The notes under the pieces are model-generated. The model saw nothing but the letters and a program-made list of their open reading frames with translations. It had not been told where the DNA came from and did not search any database. The position numbers were made by a program, and so were the translations under genes. Shown here one piece after another: positions 1 to 6,662 of a DNA stretch of 23,321 bases. Source of the stretch: JAOUEA01 sp035550775 (GTDB taxonomy: Bacteria > Actinomycetota > UBA4738 > HRBIN12); the NCBI GenBank assembly GCA_035550775.1, contig DASZOO010000192.1, positions 1 to 23,321 on the forward strand. Direction: 5' to 3'. Every line of letters starts with the position of its first letter. Positions within the stretch are counted from its first letter, which is position 1.

Positions 1-1013
1 CCGCCCTCGAACAGCGTGCGTTTGCGCGCCTTGACGCTGCGCCCGAGCGAGTCGAACTGCCCGTTCGCGTTTTCGAGCACCTGCCGGATCATGTACCGGA
101 CGAAGAAGGGCTGCTTGCGCTGGCGGTGCTTCCCGACGTCCTTGGGGAGCCCGAGCGGCTTGGCCTTCGTCTTCTCCTCGCGCCCCTCGCCGATGCCGAC
201 CGGGGAATCGGGGCCGAGCGCGCCCATGCGAACCAGCACCTCGTTGCGACGGACGAGCGCGGTCTCGGGATCGTCGATCGGGTCGTAGTACTCCGGCGCG
301 CGGATCATGCCGGCGAGCAGGGCGCCTTCCCGGAGCGTGAGTCTGCGAGCCGGCTTGTGGAAGTAGAACTGGCTCGCGGTGCCGATGCCGTAGACGCCGT
401 TCCCGAAGTACACCTGGTTCAGGTAGAGCTCCAGGATCTCGCTCTTCGTGTACTTCTCCTCCACCCGGATCGCGAGCGCCAGCTCCTGGAACTTGCCTTC
501 GAAGCTCTGGTCGAACTGGTCGACCCCCAGCGTGGCGCCGACGAGCTGCTGGGTGATCGTCGACCCGCCCTGCACGACCTCCCCCGCCTGCGCATTCTCG
601 ATCAGCGCTCGAACGAGCGAGCTCCAGTTCAACGCACCGTGCTCGTAGAACTCGGCGTCCTCGATCGCGAGCACGGCCGCCTGCGCCACGGGGCTGACGT
701 CCTTCAGACGGATCAGCTCGCGGTTGTCGAGGTACACGGTGGCCAGCTCGGTCCGGCCGTCGTTCGCGTAGATCGTGGAGCGTTCCGGGAACCGCGGGAT
801 GCGCGTGAAGTCCGCGCCCAGCGTCGACAGCTTCGCGTCGACGCGGATCACACCGAGGGCGGCCCCCAGGAAGGGAGGCGCGATCACGAGCGAGAGCAGT
901 CCGGCGGCGAGCGCGATCACGGGCACCAGCAGCAGGAGCGCCAAGGGCTTGAAGGCCGGGCGATCGGAGATGGGCCGTGGGTCCGGCCGACGGGGAACGG
1001 GTGGACGAGGCAT
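1..1013 (-). CDS. Class A penicillin-binding protein (GT51 transglycosylase), 5' part only
   Basis: This bifunctional-type peptidoglycan synthase polymerises lipid II glycan strands outside the membrane. Only the first 337 codons are in the window; the reading frame is open to base 1, so the transpeptidase domain lies beyond the left edge. A short basic, proline-rich cytoplasmic tail is followed by a membrane anchor at about residues 22-45. The GT51 domain follows with EDAEFYEHG (catalytic Glu118), QGGSTITQQL at 148-157, KFQELALA (second acidic residue Glu177) and LELYLNQVYFGNGVYGI at 194-210, all hallmark motifs. The ATG at 1013 is chosen because it directly precedes the anchor. The gene is divergent from the NfeD-type gene with 49 bases between them. 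The synteny (next to whiB) recalls M. tuberculosis ponA2, but orthology is inferred, not shown. Confidence 0.93.
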   Translation of the reverse strand, partial: MPRPPVPRRPDPRPISDRPAFKPLALLLLVPVIALAAGLLSLVIAPPFLGAALGVIRVDAKLSTLGADFTRIPRFPERSTIYANDGRTELATVYLDNRELIRLKDVSPVAQAAVLAIEDAEFYEHGALNWSSLVRALIENAQAGEVVQGGSTITQQLVGATLGVDQFDQSFEGKFQELALAIRVEEKYTKSEILELYLNQVYFGNGVYGIGTASQFYFHKPARRLTLREGALLAGMIRAPEYYDPIDDPETALVRRNEVLVRMGALGPDSPVGIGEGREEKTKAKPLGLPKDVGKHRQRKQPFFVRYMIRQVLENANGQFDSLGRSVKARKRTLFEG

Positions 1014-1026
1014 GCGCGTGGCGCCC

Positions 1027-1032
1027 AGGATA
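1027..1032 (-). promoter_or_regulatory. Putative -10 box of the PBP gene (TATCCT)
   Basis: On the minus strand TATCCT ends 13 bases before the ATG at 1013. It predicts a transcript start near 1020 and a leader of about 7 bases with no Shine-Dalgarno sequence. No convincing -35 box is visible. The call rests on hexamer match and position only. Confidence 0.4.
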
Positions 1033-1050
1033 CCCCCCGCTGCCTGCGGG

Positions 1051-1056
1051 TACGAT
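1051..1056 (+). promoter_or_regulatory. Putative -10 box of the NfeD-type gene (TACGAT), leaderless
   Basis: TACGAT is followed by exactly six bases and then the ATG at 1063, so a start point seven bases after the hexamer would be the A of the start codon itself. No Shine-Dalgarno sequence is present. This fits leaderless transcription. Confidence 0.5.
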
Positions 1057-1062
1057 GGGCGC

Positions 1063-2418
1063 ATGCGTGCCGCCCTCCTCTGTTCCGCCGTGCGCGGAGC
1101 CGTGTTCGTGGCGCTCGTGGTGACCGGCGTCACGGCCACGGGTCCCGCATCGGCGGCCGAGCCCACGCCGGTCGTGGTGCTGCAGGTCGAAGGCGCGATC
1201 GACCGGACGGTGGTGGGCTACCTCGACGATCGGATGCGGCAGGCGGAGCGCGAGGGGGCCATCGTGGTGCTCCAGATCGACACGTCGGGCACGCTCGATC
1301 AGGACGGGGTCGCGCTCGCGCAGCGTGTGGTGGACCTCGAGGTGCCGGTGCTCGCCTGGGTCGGGCCGACCCCCGCGAAGGCCGCCGGCGCGGGCATGCT
1401 GCTGATGTACGCCTCGTCCCTGGCCGGTGTCGCGCCGGGCTCGCAGACCGGGCCGCTGCAACCGATCGAGCTGCTCCATCCGGACGTGGCGCCTCCCGAC
1501 CTGGAGGCGACGATCGAGGGCTGGCTCGACGACCGTGGGAAGGACACACGCCTCGAGCGCACCGACGAGCCGCTGCCCGCGGCCGACGCGGTCGAGCTGG
1601 GCATCGCCTCGGTAGCCGCGACGTCGGTGACCGGCTTCCTGAGCGAGGCCGACGGGCGCACGGTGGAGACCCCGGTCGGCCCCGTCACGCTCGAGACGCG
1701 GATCGCGACGAACGAGTCGGAGGCGCAGGAGGGCACCGTCGCGCTCCGGTTCGACAACCCCGGGCCCATCCAGCGGGTGGCCCATGCGATCTCGACGCCG
1801 TCGATGGCCTACCTCCTGCTCGTGCTCGGTCTCGGGGCGCTCGCCTTCGAGATCACCCAGCCGGGGTTCGGCTTCGCCGGATTCGCGGGCGTCGGGATGA
1901 TGGCGCTGGCGGTGTACGGGCTCTGGGCGGTGCCGCCGTCGGTCGTCGGCATGGTCCTGCTGGTGGGCGGCATCTGCCTGCTGACGCTCGACGTTCGCCT
2001 GCGGAACCTCGGGCTCGCCACTGGGCTCGGTCTCGTGGCCTTCGGCGTGGGGTCGGTGATGGCGTGGTCCGACGTGGCCGATGCGATCCGTCTCTCGCCG
2101 TGGTTGATCGGGGGCGCGGTCGTGGCGTCGATGCTGTACTACGGGTTCGCGCTCACCGTGGCGATCCAGTCGAGGGATCGGATCGTGAGCACGCAGAAGG
2201 GCTTGATCGGCCTGATCGGCGAGGCCCGCGGCAAGCTCGCCCCGGAAGGTCCGGTCTTCGTCAAAGGCGCGATGTGGCGCGGACGCACGGCCGGGGACCC
2301 GATCCCCCCGGGCGCCAAGGTCCGGGTCCGCGGTGTCGACGGCCTGGTGCTGAGGGTCGAGGAAGAGCCCGTCACCGGACCGGCACCTGCGGCCGAGGGC
2401 ATCGCCGACCCCGCCTGA
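1063..2418 (+). CDS. NfeD-family membrane protein with degenerate ClpP-like domain
   Basis: A 451-aa long-form NfeD protein. Residues 1-32 look like a signal peptide ending in an ASA-A type site. Residues 36-190 form a ClpP/SppA-like domain, about 247-368 contain four to five hydrophobic helices, and about 375-435 form the small C-terminal OB-like NfeD domain. Long NfeD proteins are membrane-linked serine proteases thought to act in membrane quality control with stomatin-like partners. Here the nucleophile motif, usually AKAASAG in the family, reads AKAAGAG with Gly109 in place of Ser, and the region that normally carries the catalytic Lys is poorly conserved. The domain is therefore probably not a protease. 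No stomatin gene is adjacent. The ATG at 1063 fits both the signal peptide and the -10 box six bases upstream; in-frame upstream starts would run into the divergent PBP gene. Confidence 0.87.
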   Translation: MRAALLCSAVRGAVFVALVVTGVTATGPASAAEPTPVVVLQVEGAIDRTVVGYLDDRMRQAEREGAIVVLQIDTSGTLDQDGVALAQRVVDLEVPVLAWVGPTPAKAAGAGMLLMYASSLAGVAPGSQTGPLQPIELLHPDVAPPDLEATIEGWLDDRGKDTRLERTDEPLPAADAVELGIASVAATSVTGFLSEADGRTVETPVGPVTLETRIATNESEAQEGTVALRFDNPGPIQRVAHAISTPSMAYLLLVLGLGALAFEITQPGFGFAGFAGVGMMALAVYGLWAVPPSVVGMVLLVGGICLLTLDVRLRNLGLATGLGLVAFGVGSVMAWSDVADAIRLSPWLIGGAVVASMLYYGFALTVAIQSRDRIVSTQKGLIGLIGEARGKLAPEGPVFVKGAMWRGRTAGDPIPPGAKVRVRGVDGLVLRVEEEPVTGPAPAAEGIADPA

Positions 2419-2419
2419 G

Positions 2420-2441
2420 CTGCGGGTTCGCTGCGGGTTCG
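2420..2441. repeat. Perfect 11-bp tandem duplication after the NfeD stop
   Basis: The 11-mer CTGCGGGTTCG occurs twice with no spacer, beginning two bases after the stop codon of the NfeD-type gene. It looks like a recent small duplication in the 103-base gap before whiB. No function is evident. Confidence 0.75.
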
Positions 2442-2521
2442 ATGACGTTCCCGTGGCGGTCGTTCGCACATCTTGCCCTTGGCAATCCTCGGCCCTCGCC
2501 CGGCCCGAACAACCAGATGAG

Positions 2522-2788
2522 ATGTGGAACGCCGCGCAGGAGTGGCAGCACGAGGCCGCGTGCCGTGGCCAGGATGCCGCGTACTTCTTCGCACCCAACT
2601 ACTTCGAGCGCCGCGAGGAGAAGAACGCGCGAGAGGCGGTCGCGAAATCGTTCTGCGCTCGGTGCCCGGTCCGCGAGGAATGCCTCGAGTACGCGCTCGT
2701 GACGCGTGAGGCGCACGGGGTCTGGGGCGGCTTGAACGAGATGGAACGGCGCAGGCTGCTGCGCGCACGGGCCCGAGCGGCGAGCTGA
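2522..2788 (+). CDS. WhiB-family iron-sulfur transcriptional regulator
   Basis: An 88-aa WhiB-like (Wbl) protein. The four [4Fe-4S] ligands are Cys14, Cys45, Cys48 and Cys54 in the pattern C-x30-CxxC-x5-C, followed by the family's GVWGG turn at 66-70 and a basic C-terminal tail for DNA contact. Wbl proteins act with the primary sigma factor and sense redox state or nitric oxide. The start is placed at the ATG at 2522, giving a normal N-terminus (MWNAAQEWQHEAAC); a GTG at 2453 would add 23 residues without Wbl character. No good Shine-Dalgarno or -10 box stands out, so the start is moderately certain. Its place between a PBP gene and a ridA-like gene resembles the whiB4/wblA locus of other actinobacteria, but the N-terminal half does not look specifically like WhiB4, so the subclass is left open. 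Confidence 0.93.
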   Translation: MWNAAQEWQHEAACRGQDAAYFFAPNYFERREEKNAREAVAKSFCARCPVREECLEYALVTREAHGVWGGLNEMERRRLLRARARAAS

Positions 2789-2801
2789 CCCGTGCCGGTC
2801 G

Positions 2802-2810
2802 TGCGAGGAT
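2802..2810 (+). promoter_or_regulatory. Putative extended -10 of the RidA-like gene (TGC-GAGGAT)
   Basis: TGCGAGGAT ends seven bases before the ATG at 2818, predicting a transcript start at or one base before the start codon. The identical 9-mer precedes the Nudix gene at 16531-16539. The in-frame ATG at 2809 overlaps this element, which argues for the ATG at 2818 as the real start. Confidence 0.45.
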
Positions 2811-2817
2811 GCCGCGC

Positions 2818-3294
2818 ATGGACGACGAACGGATCCTCGCTCGCCTTTCGGAGCTCGGCCTCGAGCTCCCGCCCGCTCCGACGCCCGTAGCCTCGTACGT
2901 CCCCGTCCGCGTGAGCGGCACCCTCGCCTTCGTGGCCGGACAGATCCCGATGATCGACGGCGAGGTGCTCCACGCCGGACGCCTCGGGGATGCGGCCGGT
3001 GGCGTGGCCGTCGACGAGGCGGTCGACGGCGCGCGGCGCGCGGCGCTCCAGGGGCTCGCGGCTCTGCGCGAGGCGCTCGGATCGTTCGGCCGCTTGGCCG
3101 GCATCGTCGCCGTGACCGTCTACGTGGCGAGCGCGCCGGAGTTCGCCGATCATCCTACGGTGGCCAACGGAGCGAGCGATCTGCTCGTCGACGTGCTGGG
3201 CGAGGCCGGCCGCCACGCACGGGCGGCCGTCGGCACGTCGTCGCTGCCGCTCGGATCGTCGGTCGAGGTCGCGCTGACCGCCGAGCTCGGCTGA
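2818..3294 (+). CDS. RidA/YjgF/UK114-family protein
   Basis: A 158-aa Rid-superfamily protein. Classic RidA hydrolyses reactive enamine/imine intermediates released by PLP enzymes; other subfamilies have different or unknown roles. The C-terminal core is recognisable: RAAVGTSSLPLGSSVEV carries Arg135 and Glu150, fifteen residues apart like Arg105 and Glu120 of RidA. It is longer than the usual 125-130 aa because of an N-terminal extension and a longer mid-region. This matches the longer actinobacterial RidA-like proteins found between whiB and crp (such as Rv3678c, from memory). The stop lies only four bases from the convergent selB stop. The start is ATG 2818; an in-frame ATG at 2809 would add MPR but falls within the proposed -10 box. 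Confidence 0.85.
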   Translation: MDDERILARLSELGLELPPAPTPVASYVPVRVSGTLAFVAGQIPMIDGEVLHAGRLGDAAGGVAVDEAVDGARRAALQGLAALREALGSFGRLAGIVAVTVYVASAPEFADHPTVANGASDLLVDVLGEAGRHARAAVGTSSLPLGSSVEVALTAELG

Positions 3295-3298
3295 TCGT

Positions 3299-5146
3299 TC
3301 ATCGAGGGAACCGCAGGTCGCCGTCGCGGCGGCTGACGCCCGTTCGATCGAAGTGCTCGAGCAACGGCAGGGCGTACTTGCGGCTCGTGCCGAGCGCCTC
3401 GCGGAACGCGCTCACCGTGATACCGCCGGGAGAGCCCCGTACGAGGGTCTCGGCGCGCGCCACGAGCTCCGGTGTGAAGACGAGAGCGTTCGCGACGCGG
3501 ATCACGAGACCCGCCGCGGCCGCCGCATCGATCACCCCTCGGCTCACCCCCGCACGCTCGAGCTCGGCGATCGTCGGGGGCGTCGCCTCGTGTTCCCCTC
3601 CGATCGACGAGAGCAGTTGCTGCACGTCGGCGTCGTCGGCGTCAAGCGAGACGTGATGGCCGGCGATGCGGATCGAGTTCGACGACCGCTCGACGGTGCC
3701 GTGGGCAACCATCGCGTCGAGCACGGCCTCCACGAGCTCTCGGTCGCCGGGAGCGCCCGCGGCCCGGAGCTCGCCGGCGACGATCGCTCGGATCTCGCCG
3801 GCGGGCGCTCCGGAGGCGAGGGGCTCGCGCTCATGGAAGCTCGTGAGCGCTTCGGTGACCGATCGTTCCAACGCCGAACGGAGCGGGGGGTCGACCGCCC
3901 AGTTCCCCACCGTGAGGGACGGATCCGCGGCCGCACCGACGAGTCGCGACACGTCGTCGGTCGCGATCGCGCCCCGCTCGTGCACGAGCAGCCCCGGCAG
4001 GTCCCCGAGAGGCACCGAGCGCCGGGCCGACAGCCGTTCGGTGGCCCGGGCCGCCTTGCCGGGGGCGATGTCGAGCACCATGCCGCCGGCGACGGTGCGG
4101 CGCCTGCCCGCTTCCCGCACGACGATGTGGTCGCCCACGGCGAGCACCAGCGGATGCGTGGTGCGCAGTCGGGCGAACGCCCGCCCCGACGGTTCGAGAC
4201 GGTTCCCGTCGAGGAACCGGAGACGCGCATCGACCTCTGCGGCGCCCGCGTACACCTTGAACGCGCCGCGCGACGTGAGGGCCGCGTCCAGTCCTCGCAC
4301 GGCGCGGAGCTCCACGTCGAACGTCGTCGTCGGAGCCCAGCTTCCCGGACGGACGAGCACGTCGCCGCGGCGCAGGTCGTCGCGTTCGACCCCGACCAGG
4401 TTGGCGGCCACGCGAGCCACGGGGCAAGCGCGCTCTTCCCGTTGACGATGGGTCTGCAGCGACCGGACGCGAGCCCGGCGATCGCCTGGTTCGATCGCGA
4501 TCTCGTCGCCGACGGAGATGCACCCGCCGGTCAGCGTCCCGGTCGTCACGGTGCCCGCCCCCTTGATCGTGAAGACGCGATCGAGGAACAACCGGACCCG
4601 TGACGGAAGGGGCGCCGCCGCCCGATCGATCATCGTGTCGAGCGCGGTGCGCAACAGGTCGATCCCTTCCCCGGTGACCGACGAGAAGCGCACCACGGGG
4701 GAACCTTGCAGCGTGGTTCCCTGGAACCGATCGTGGATCTCCTGCTCCGCGACGCCGCAGATCTCGTCGTCGACGAGATCGACCTTCGTCAACGCGATCA
4801 CGCCGCTGGTGACCCCGAGCACGTCCAGGATCTCGAGATGCTCTTCGGACTGCGGCTTCCACCCCTCGTCGGCCGCGACCACGAACAGGACCAACGGGGC
4901 CGGGCCGACGCCGGCCAGCATGTTGCGGATGAACCGCTCGTGACCCGGCACGTCGACGATGCCGATCTCGAGGCCGCTCGGCAGCTCGCACCACGCGTAC
5001 CCGAGGTCGATCGTGAGCCCCCTGCGCTGCTCTTCCGCCAGCCGATCGGGGTCGATGCCGGTCAGACGCGCGACCAACGACGACTTGCCGTGGTCGACGT
5101 GGCCTGCCGTCGCCACGACGCGGTGGGCTGGGTCCTCGGCCGGCAC
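3299..5146 (-). CDS. selB: Selenocysteine-specific elongation factor SelB
   Basis: SelB delivers selenocysteyl-tRNA to UGA codons marked by a SECIS hairpin. The 615-aa length matches E. coli SelB (614). The GTPase motifs are GHVDHGKS (15-22), DVPGH (65-69) and TKVD (120-123), followed by EF-Tu-like domains II and III. The C-terminal half has winged-helix repeats ending in the typical SRKYALPLLEHFDRTGV segment and RDGDLRFPR, the part that binds the SECIS RNA. The start is GTG at 5146, one base after the selA stop, with GAGGA about seven bases upstream inside the end of selA. The two genes are thus translationally coupled. The gene is convergent with the RidA-like gene. No selC or selD lies in the window. 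Confidence 0.97.
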   Translation of the reverse strand: MPAEDPAHRVVATAGHVDHGKSSLVARLTGIDPDRLAEEQRRGLTIDLGYAWCELPSGLEIGIVDVPGHERFIRNMLAGVGPAPLVLFVVAADEGWKPQSEEHLEILDVLGVTSGVIALTKVDLVDDEICGVAEQEIHDRFQGTTLQGSPVVRFSSVTGEGIDLLRTALDTMIDRAAAPLPSRVRLFLDRVFTIKGAGTVTTGTLTGGCISVGDEIAIEPGDRRARVRSLQTHRQREERACPVARVAANLVGVERDDLRRGDVLVRPGSWAPTTTFDVELRAVRGLDAALTSRGAFKVYAGAAEVDARLRFLDGNRLEPSGRAFARLRTTHPLVLAVGDHIVVREAGRRRTVAGGMVLDIAPGKAARATERLSARRSVPLGDLPGLLVHERGAIATDDVSRLVGAAADPSLTVGNWAVDPPLRSALERSVTEALTSFHEREPLASGAPAGEIRAIVAGELRAAGAPGDRELVEAVLDAMVAHGTVERSSNSIRIAGHHVSLDADDADVQQLLSSIGGEHEATPPTIAELERAGVSRGVIDAAAAAGLVIRVANALVFTPELVARAETLVRGSPGGITVSAFREALGTSRKYALPLLEHFDRTGVSRRDGDLRFPR

Positions 5147-5147
5147 C

Positions 5148-6527
5148 TCAGTCCTCGTCGTCGACGTCGTCGCCCTCCAGGGCGTACCAGACCGCGCGCG
5201 CGAGATCGGGCACCTGCTCGTCGGAGACGGTCCGCAGGTCGAGGAGCACGTGATCGCGCTCGACCCTGCAGAACACGCTCGGGCGCCCGATGCGCAGGCG
5301 CGCCGAGAAGGCCGGCGGATCCGGCACGGTCACGCGGACCCCCCACGACGGCAGTCCGGCACCCGGCATCGAACCGCCCCCGACGACCGATGCGCACCGG
5401 TGCACGTGCGCGTGGCCGAGGTCGCCCCCGAGCTCCTCGTTGAGCCGTTGCGCCCGGCGACGCACGACCTCAGCCGGCTCGCGCAGCATGCGCACGACTG
5501 GCACGTCGTCGCTCTGCCCTCGGGCGTGCATGGCCAGCACCTGTTCGAGGGCGGCCACCTGGAGCTTGTCGACTCGGACCGCTCGAGCGATCGGGTGCCG
5601 GCGGAGCCTGGCGACGGACTCGGCGCGGCCGACGATCAAGCCTGCTTGCGGTCCGCCGAGCAGCTTGTCACCCGAGCACGTCACCACGTCGGCGCCGTCG
5701 CCGAGCGCGTCGACGAGGGACGGCTCACCGGGGGGCATCCCCTGGGCCGGTCGCAGCAGCCCCGAGCCGACGTCGTAGAGGAACGGCACATCGTGGCGGT
5801 GAGCGAGCTTCGCCAACTCCGCGGCCGAGGCCGATGCCGTGAACCCGACCACGCGGTAGTTGCTGGGGTGCACCTTGAGCACGGCTCCGACGCGATCGGA
5901 GAACGCCGTTCGGTAGTCGCCGATCCGGGTTCGGTTGGTGGTGCCGACCTCGACGAGCCTCGCCCCCGACGCGGCCATGATGTCGGGGATCCGGAACTCC
6001 CCGCCGATCTCGATCAGCTCGCCTCTCGAGACGAGGACCTGCTTGCCCTTCGCCAGCGCGGCCAGGCTCAGCAGCAGCGCGGCCGCGCAGTTGTTCACGA
6101 CGAAGGCGTCCTCGGCCCCCGTGAGGGCGAGCAGCATCGCCTCAGCCCGCGCCGACCGCTTCCCGCGTTCCCCGGTCTCGCGGTCGACCTCGAGGTCGCC
6201 GTAGCCGGCGGCATGGACCGCGGCCCGGGCCGCGCGGTCGGGCAGCGGAGCCCTGCCGAGGTTCGTGTGCAGCACCACGCCCGTCGCGTTGATCACCGGG
6301 CCGAGTCCCGTGGAGATGCGGGAGGCGCGCCCGATCGCCCTGGCCAGGATCTCATCGTCGGTGGGCCGCTCGGCGGCTCGGTCCAGAGTGGCGCGGAGCT
6401 CGGAGAGCACGCCGGTCACGGTGAGCTTGAGGAGCGGCCGGCCCACCGAGGCCTCCGCGCGCCTCGCGGGCTCGGACCGGAGCAGAGCGTCGACGGAGGG
6501 GAGCGATCGACGCGTGTCGGCGGCCAT
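5148..6527 (-). CDS. selA: L-seryl-tRNA(Sec) selenium transferase SelA
   Basis: SelA is the PLP enzyme that converts seryl-tRNA(Sec) to selenocysteyl-tRNA(Sec) using selenophosphate. The 459-aa length is normal for bacterial SelA. Visible landmarks are VINATGVVLHTNLGRAPL (78-95), NNCAAALLL (145-153) in the cofactor site, YDVGSGLL (251-258) and SGDKLLGGPQAG with the PLP lysine at 288. The N-terminal tRNA-binding helical region (SVDALL onward) is present. An acidic tail ends the protein. It is the first gene of the selA-selB operon and is divergent from the ABC importer. The ATG at 6527 gives the standard N-terminus and lies eight bases after a TAGACT box; the out-of-frame ATG at 6532 is not usable. 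Confidence 0.97.
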   Translation of the reverse strand: MAADTRRSLPSVDALLRSEPARRAEASVGRPLLKLTVTGVLSELRATLDRAAERPTDDEILARAIGRASRISTGLGPVINATGVVLHTNLGRAPLPDRAARAAVHAAGYGDLEVDRETGERGKRSARAEAMLLALTGAEDAFVVNNCAAALLLSLAALAKGKQVLVSRGELIEIGGEFRIPDIMAASGARLVEVGTTNRTRIGDYRTAFSDRVGAVLKVHPSNYRVVGFTASASAAELAKLAHRHDVPFLYDVGSGLLRPAQGMPPGEPSLVDALGDGADVVTCSGDKLLGGPQAGLIVGRAESVARLRRHPIARAVRVDKLQVAALEQVLAMHARGQSDDVPVVRMLREPAEVVRRRAQRLNEELGGDLGHAHVHRCASVVGGGSMPGAGLPSWGVRVTVPDPPAFSARLRIGRPSVFCRVERDHVLLDLRTVSDEQVPDLARAVWYALEGDDVDDED

Positions 6528-6535
6528 GGCATGGC

Positions 6536-6541
6536 AGTCTA
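6536..6541 (-). promoter_or_regulatory. Putative -10 box of selAB (TAGACT)
   Basis: On the minus strand TAGACT ends eight bases before the selA ATG, predicting a start point near 6529 and only a two-base leader. No Shine-Dalgarno sequence precedes selA, consistent with leaderless initiation. Confidence 0.45.
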
Positions 6542-6567
6542 GGACGTGTGCGGGAACGGCTGATCCC

Positions 6568-6589
6568 GGCAGCGGGTCCCGTGACTGCC
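6568..6589. repeat. Nested inverted repeat in the selA/ABC divergent region
   Basis: GGCAG (6568-6572) pairs with CTGCC (6585-6589), and inside lies CGGG-T-CCCG (6573-6581). The compact dyad sits about 27 bases behind the selA -10 and upstream of the ABC promoter. It could be an operator for either direction; no T-run follows to make it a clear terminator. Confidence 0.4.
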
Positions 6590-6599
6590 TTCCTCTGCA

Positions 6600-6629
6600 T
6601 GGCCGGGGTGCCGTACCATCGCCCGGCCA
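6600..6629. repeat. 8-bp inverted repeat bracketing the ABC-importer -10 box
   Basis: TGGCCGGG (6600-6607) and CCCGGCCA (6622-6629) are perfect inverted arms separated by 14 bases, with the TACCAT -10 hexamer between them. The right arm covers the predicted start point, so this could be a repressor site or a leader hairpin. Confidence 0.5.
6614..6619 (+). promoter_or_regulatory. Putative -10 box of the ABC importer operon (TACCAT)
   Basis: TACCAT predicts a start near 6626, giving a leader of about 37 bases that contains the Shine-Dalgarno AGGAGG at 6653-6658. The same hexamer precedes nuoD. Confidence 0.45.
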
Positions 6630-6631
6630 GG

Positions 6632-6654
6632 AGACCTCAGCCGGCAGACCTCAG
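6632..6654 (+). repeat. Direct repeat AGACCTCAG in the ABC operon leader
   Basis: AGACCTCAG occurs at 6632-6640 and 6646-6654 with a five-base spacer (CCGGC). The second copy runs into the Shine-Dalgarno AGGAGG. It could be a protein- or RNA-level control site, or a chance duplication. Confidence 0.5.
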
Positions 6655-6662
6655 GAGGGCAC

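Noticed and set aside
2420..2460. A GGGTTCGAT stretch resembling a tRNA T-arm
   Set aside because: The flanking bases do not pair as a five-base T-stem and no acceptor or anticodon arm is nearby; the motif comes from the 11-bp tandem duplication.
126..2702. An 858-codon plus-strand open frame
   Set aside because: It runs antisense to the PBP gene and out of frame through NfeD and WhiB; its translation is low-complexity Arg/Gly-rich, typical of a GC-rich shadow frame.
6541..6662. Possible tRNA-Sec (selC) next to selA
   Set aside because: Neither strand of this gap contains a GGTTCGAxTCC-type T-arm or an acceptor stem; the pairing seen is better described as short dyads.
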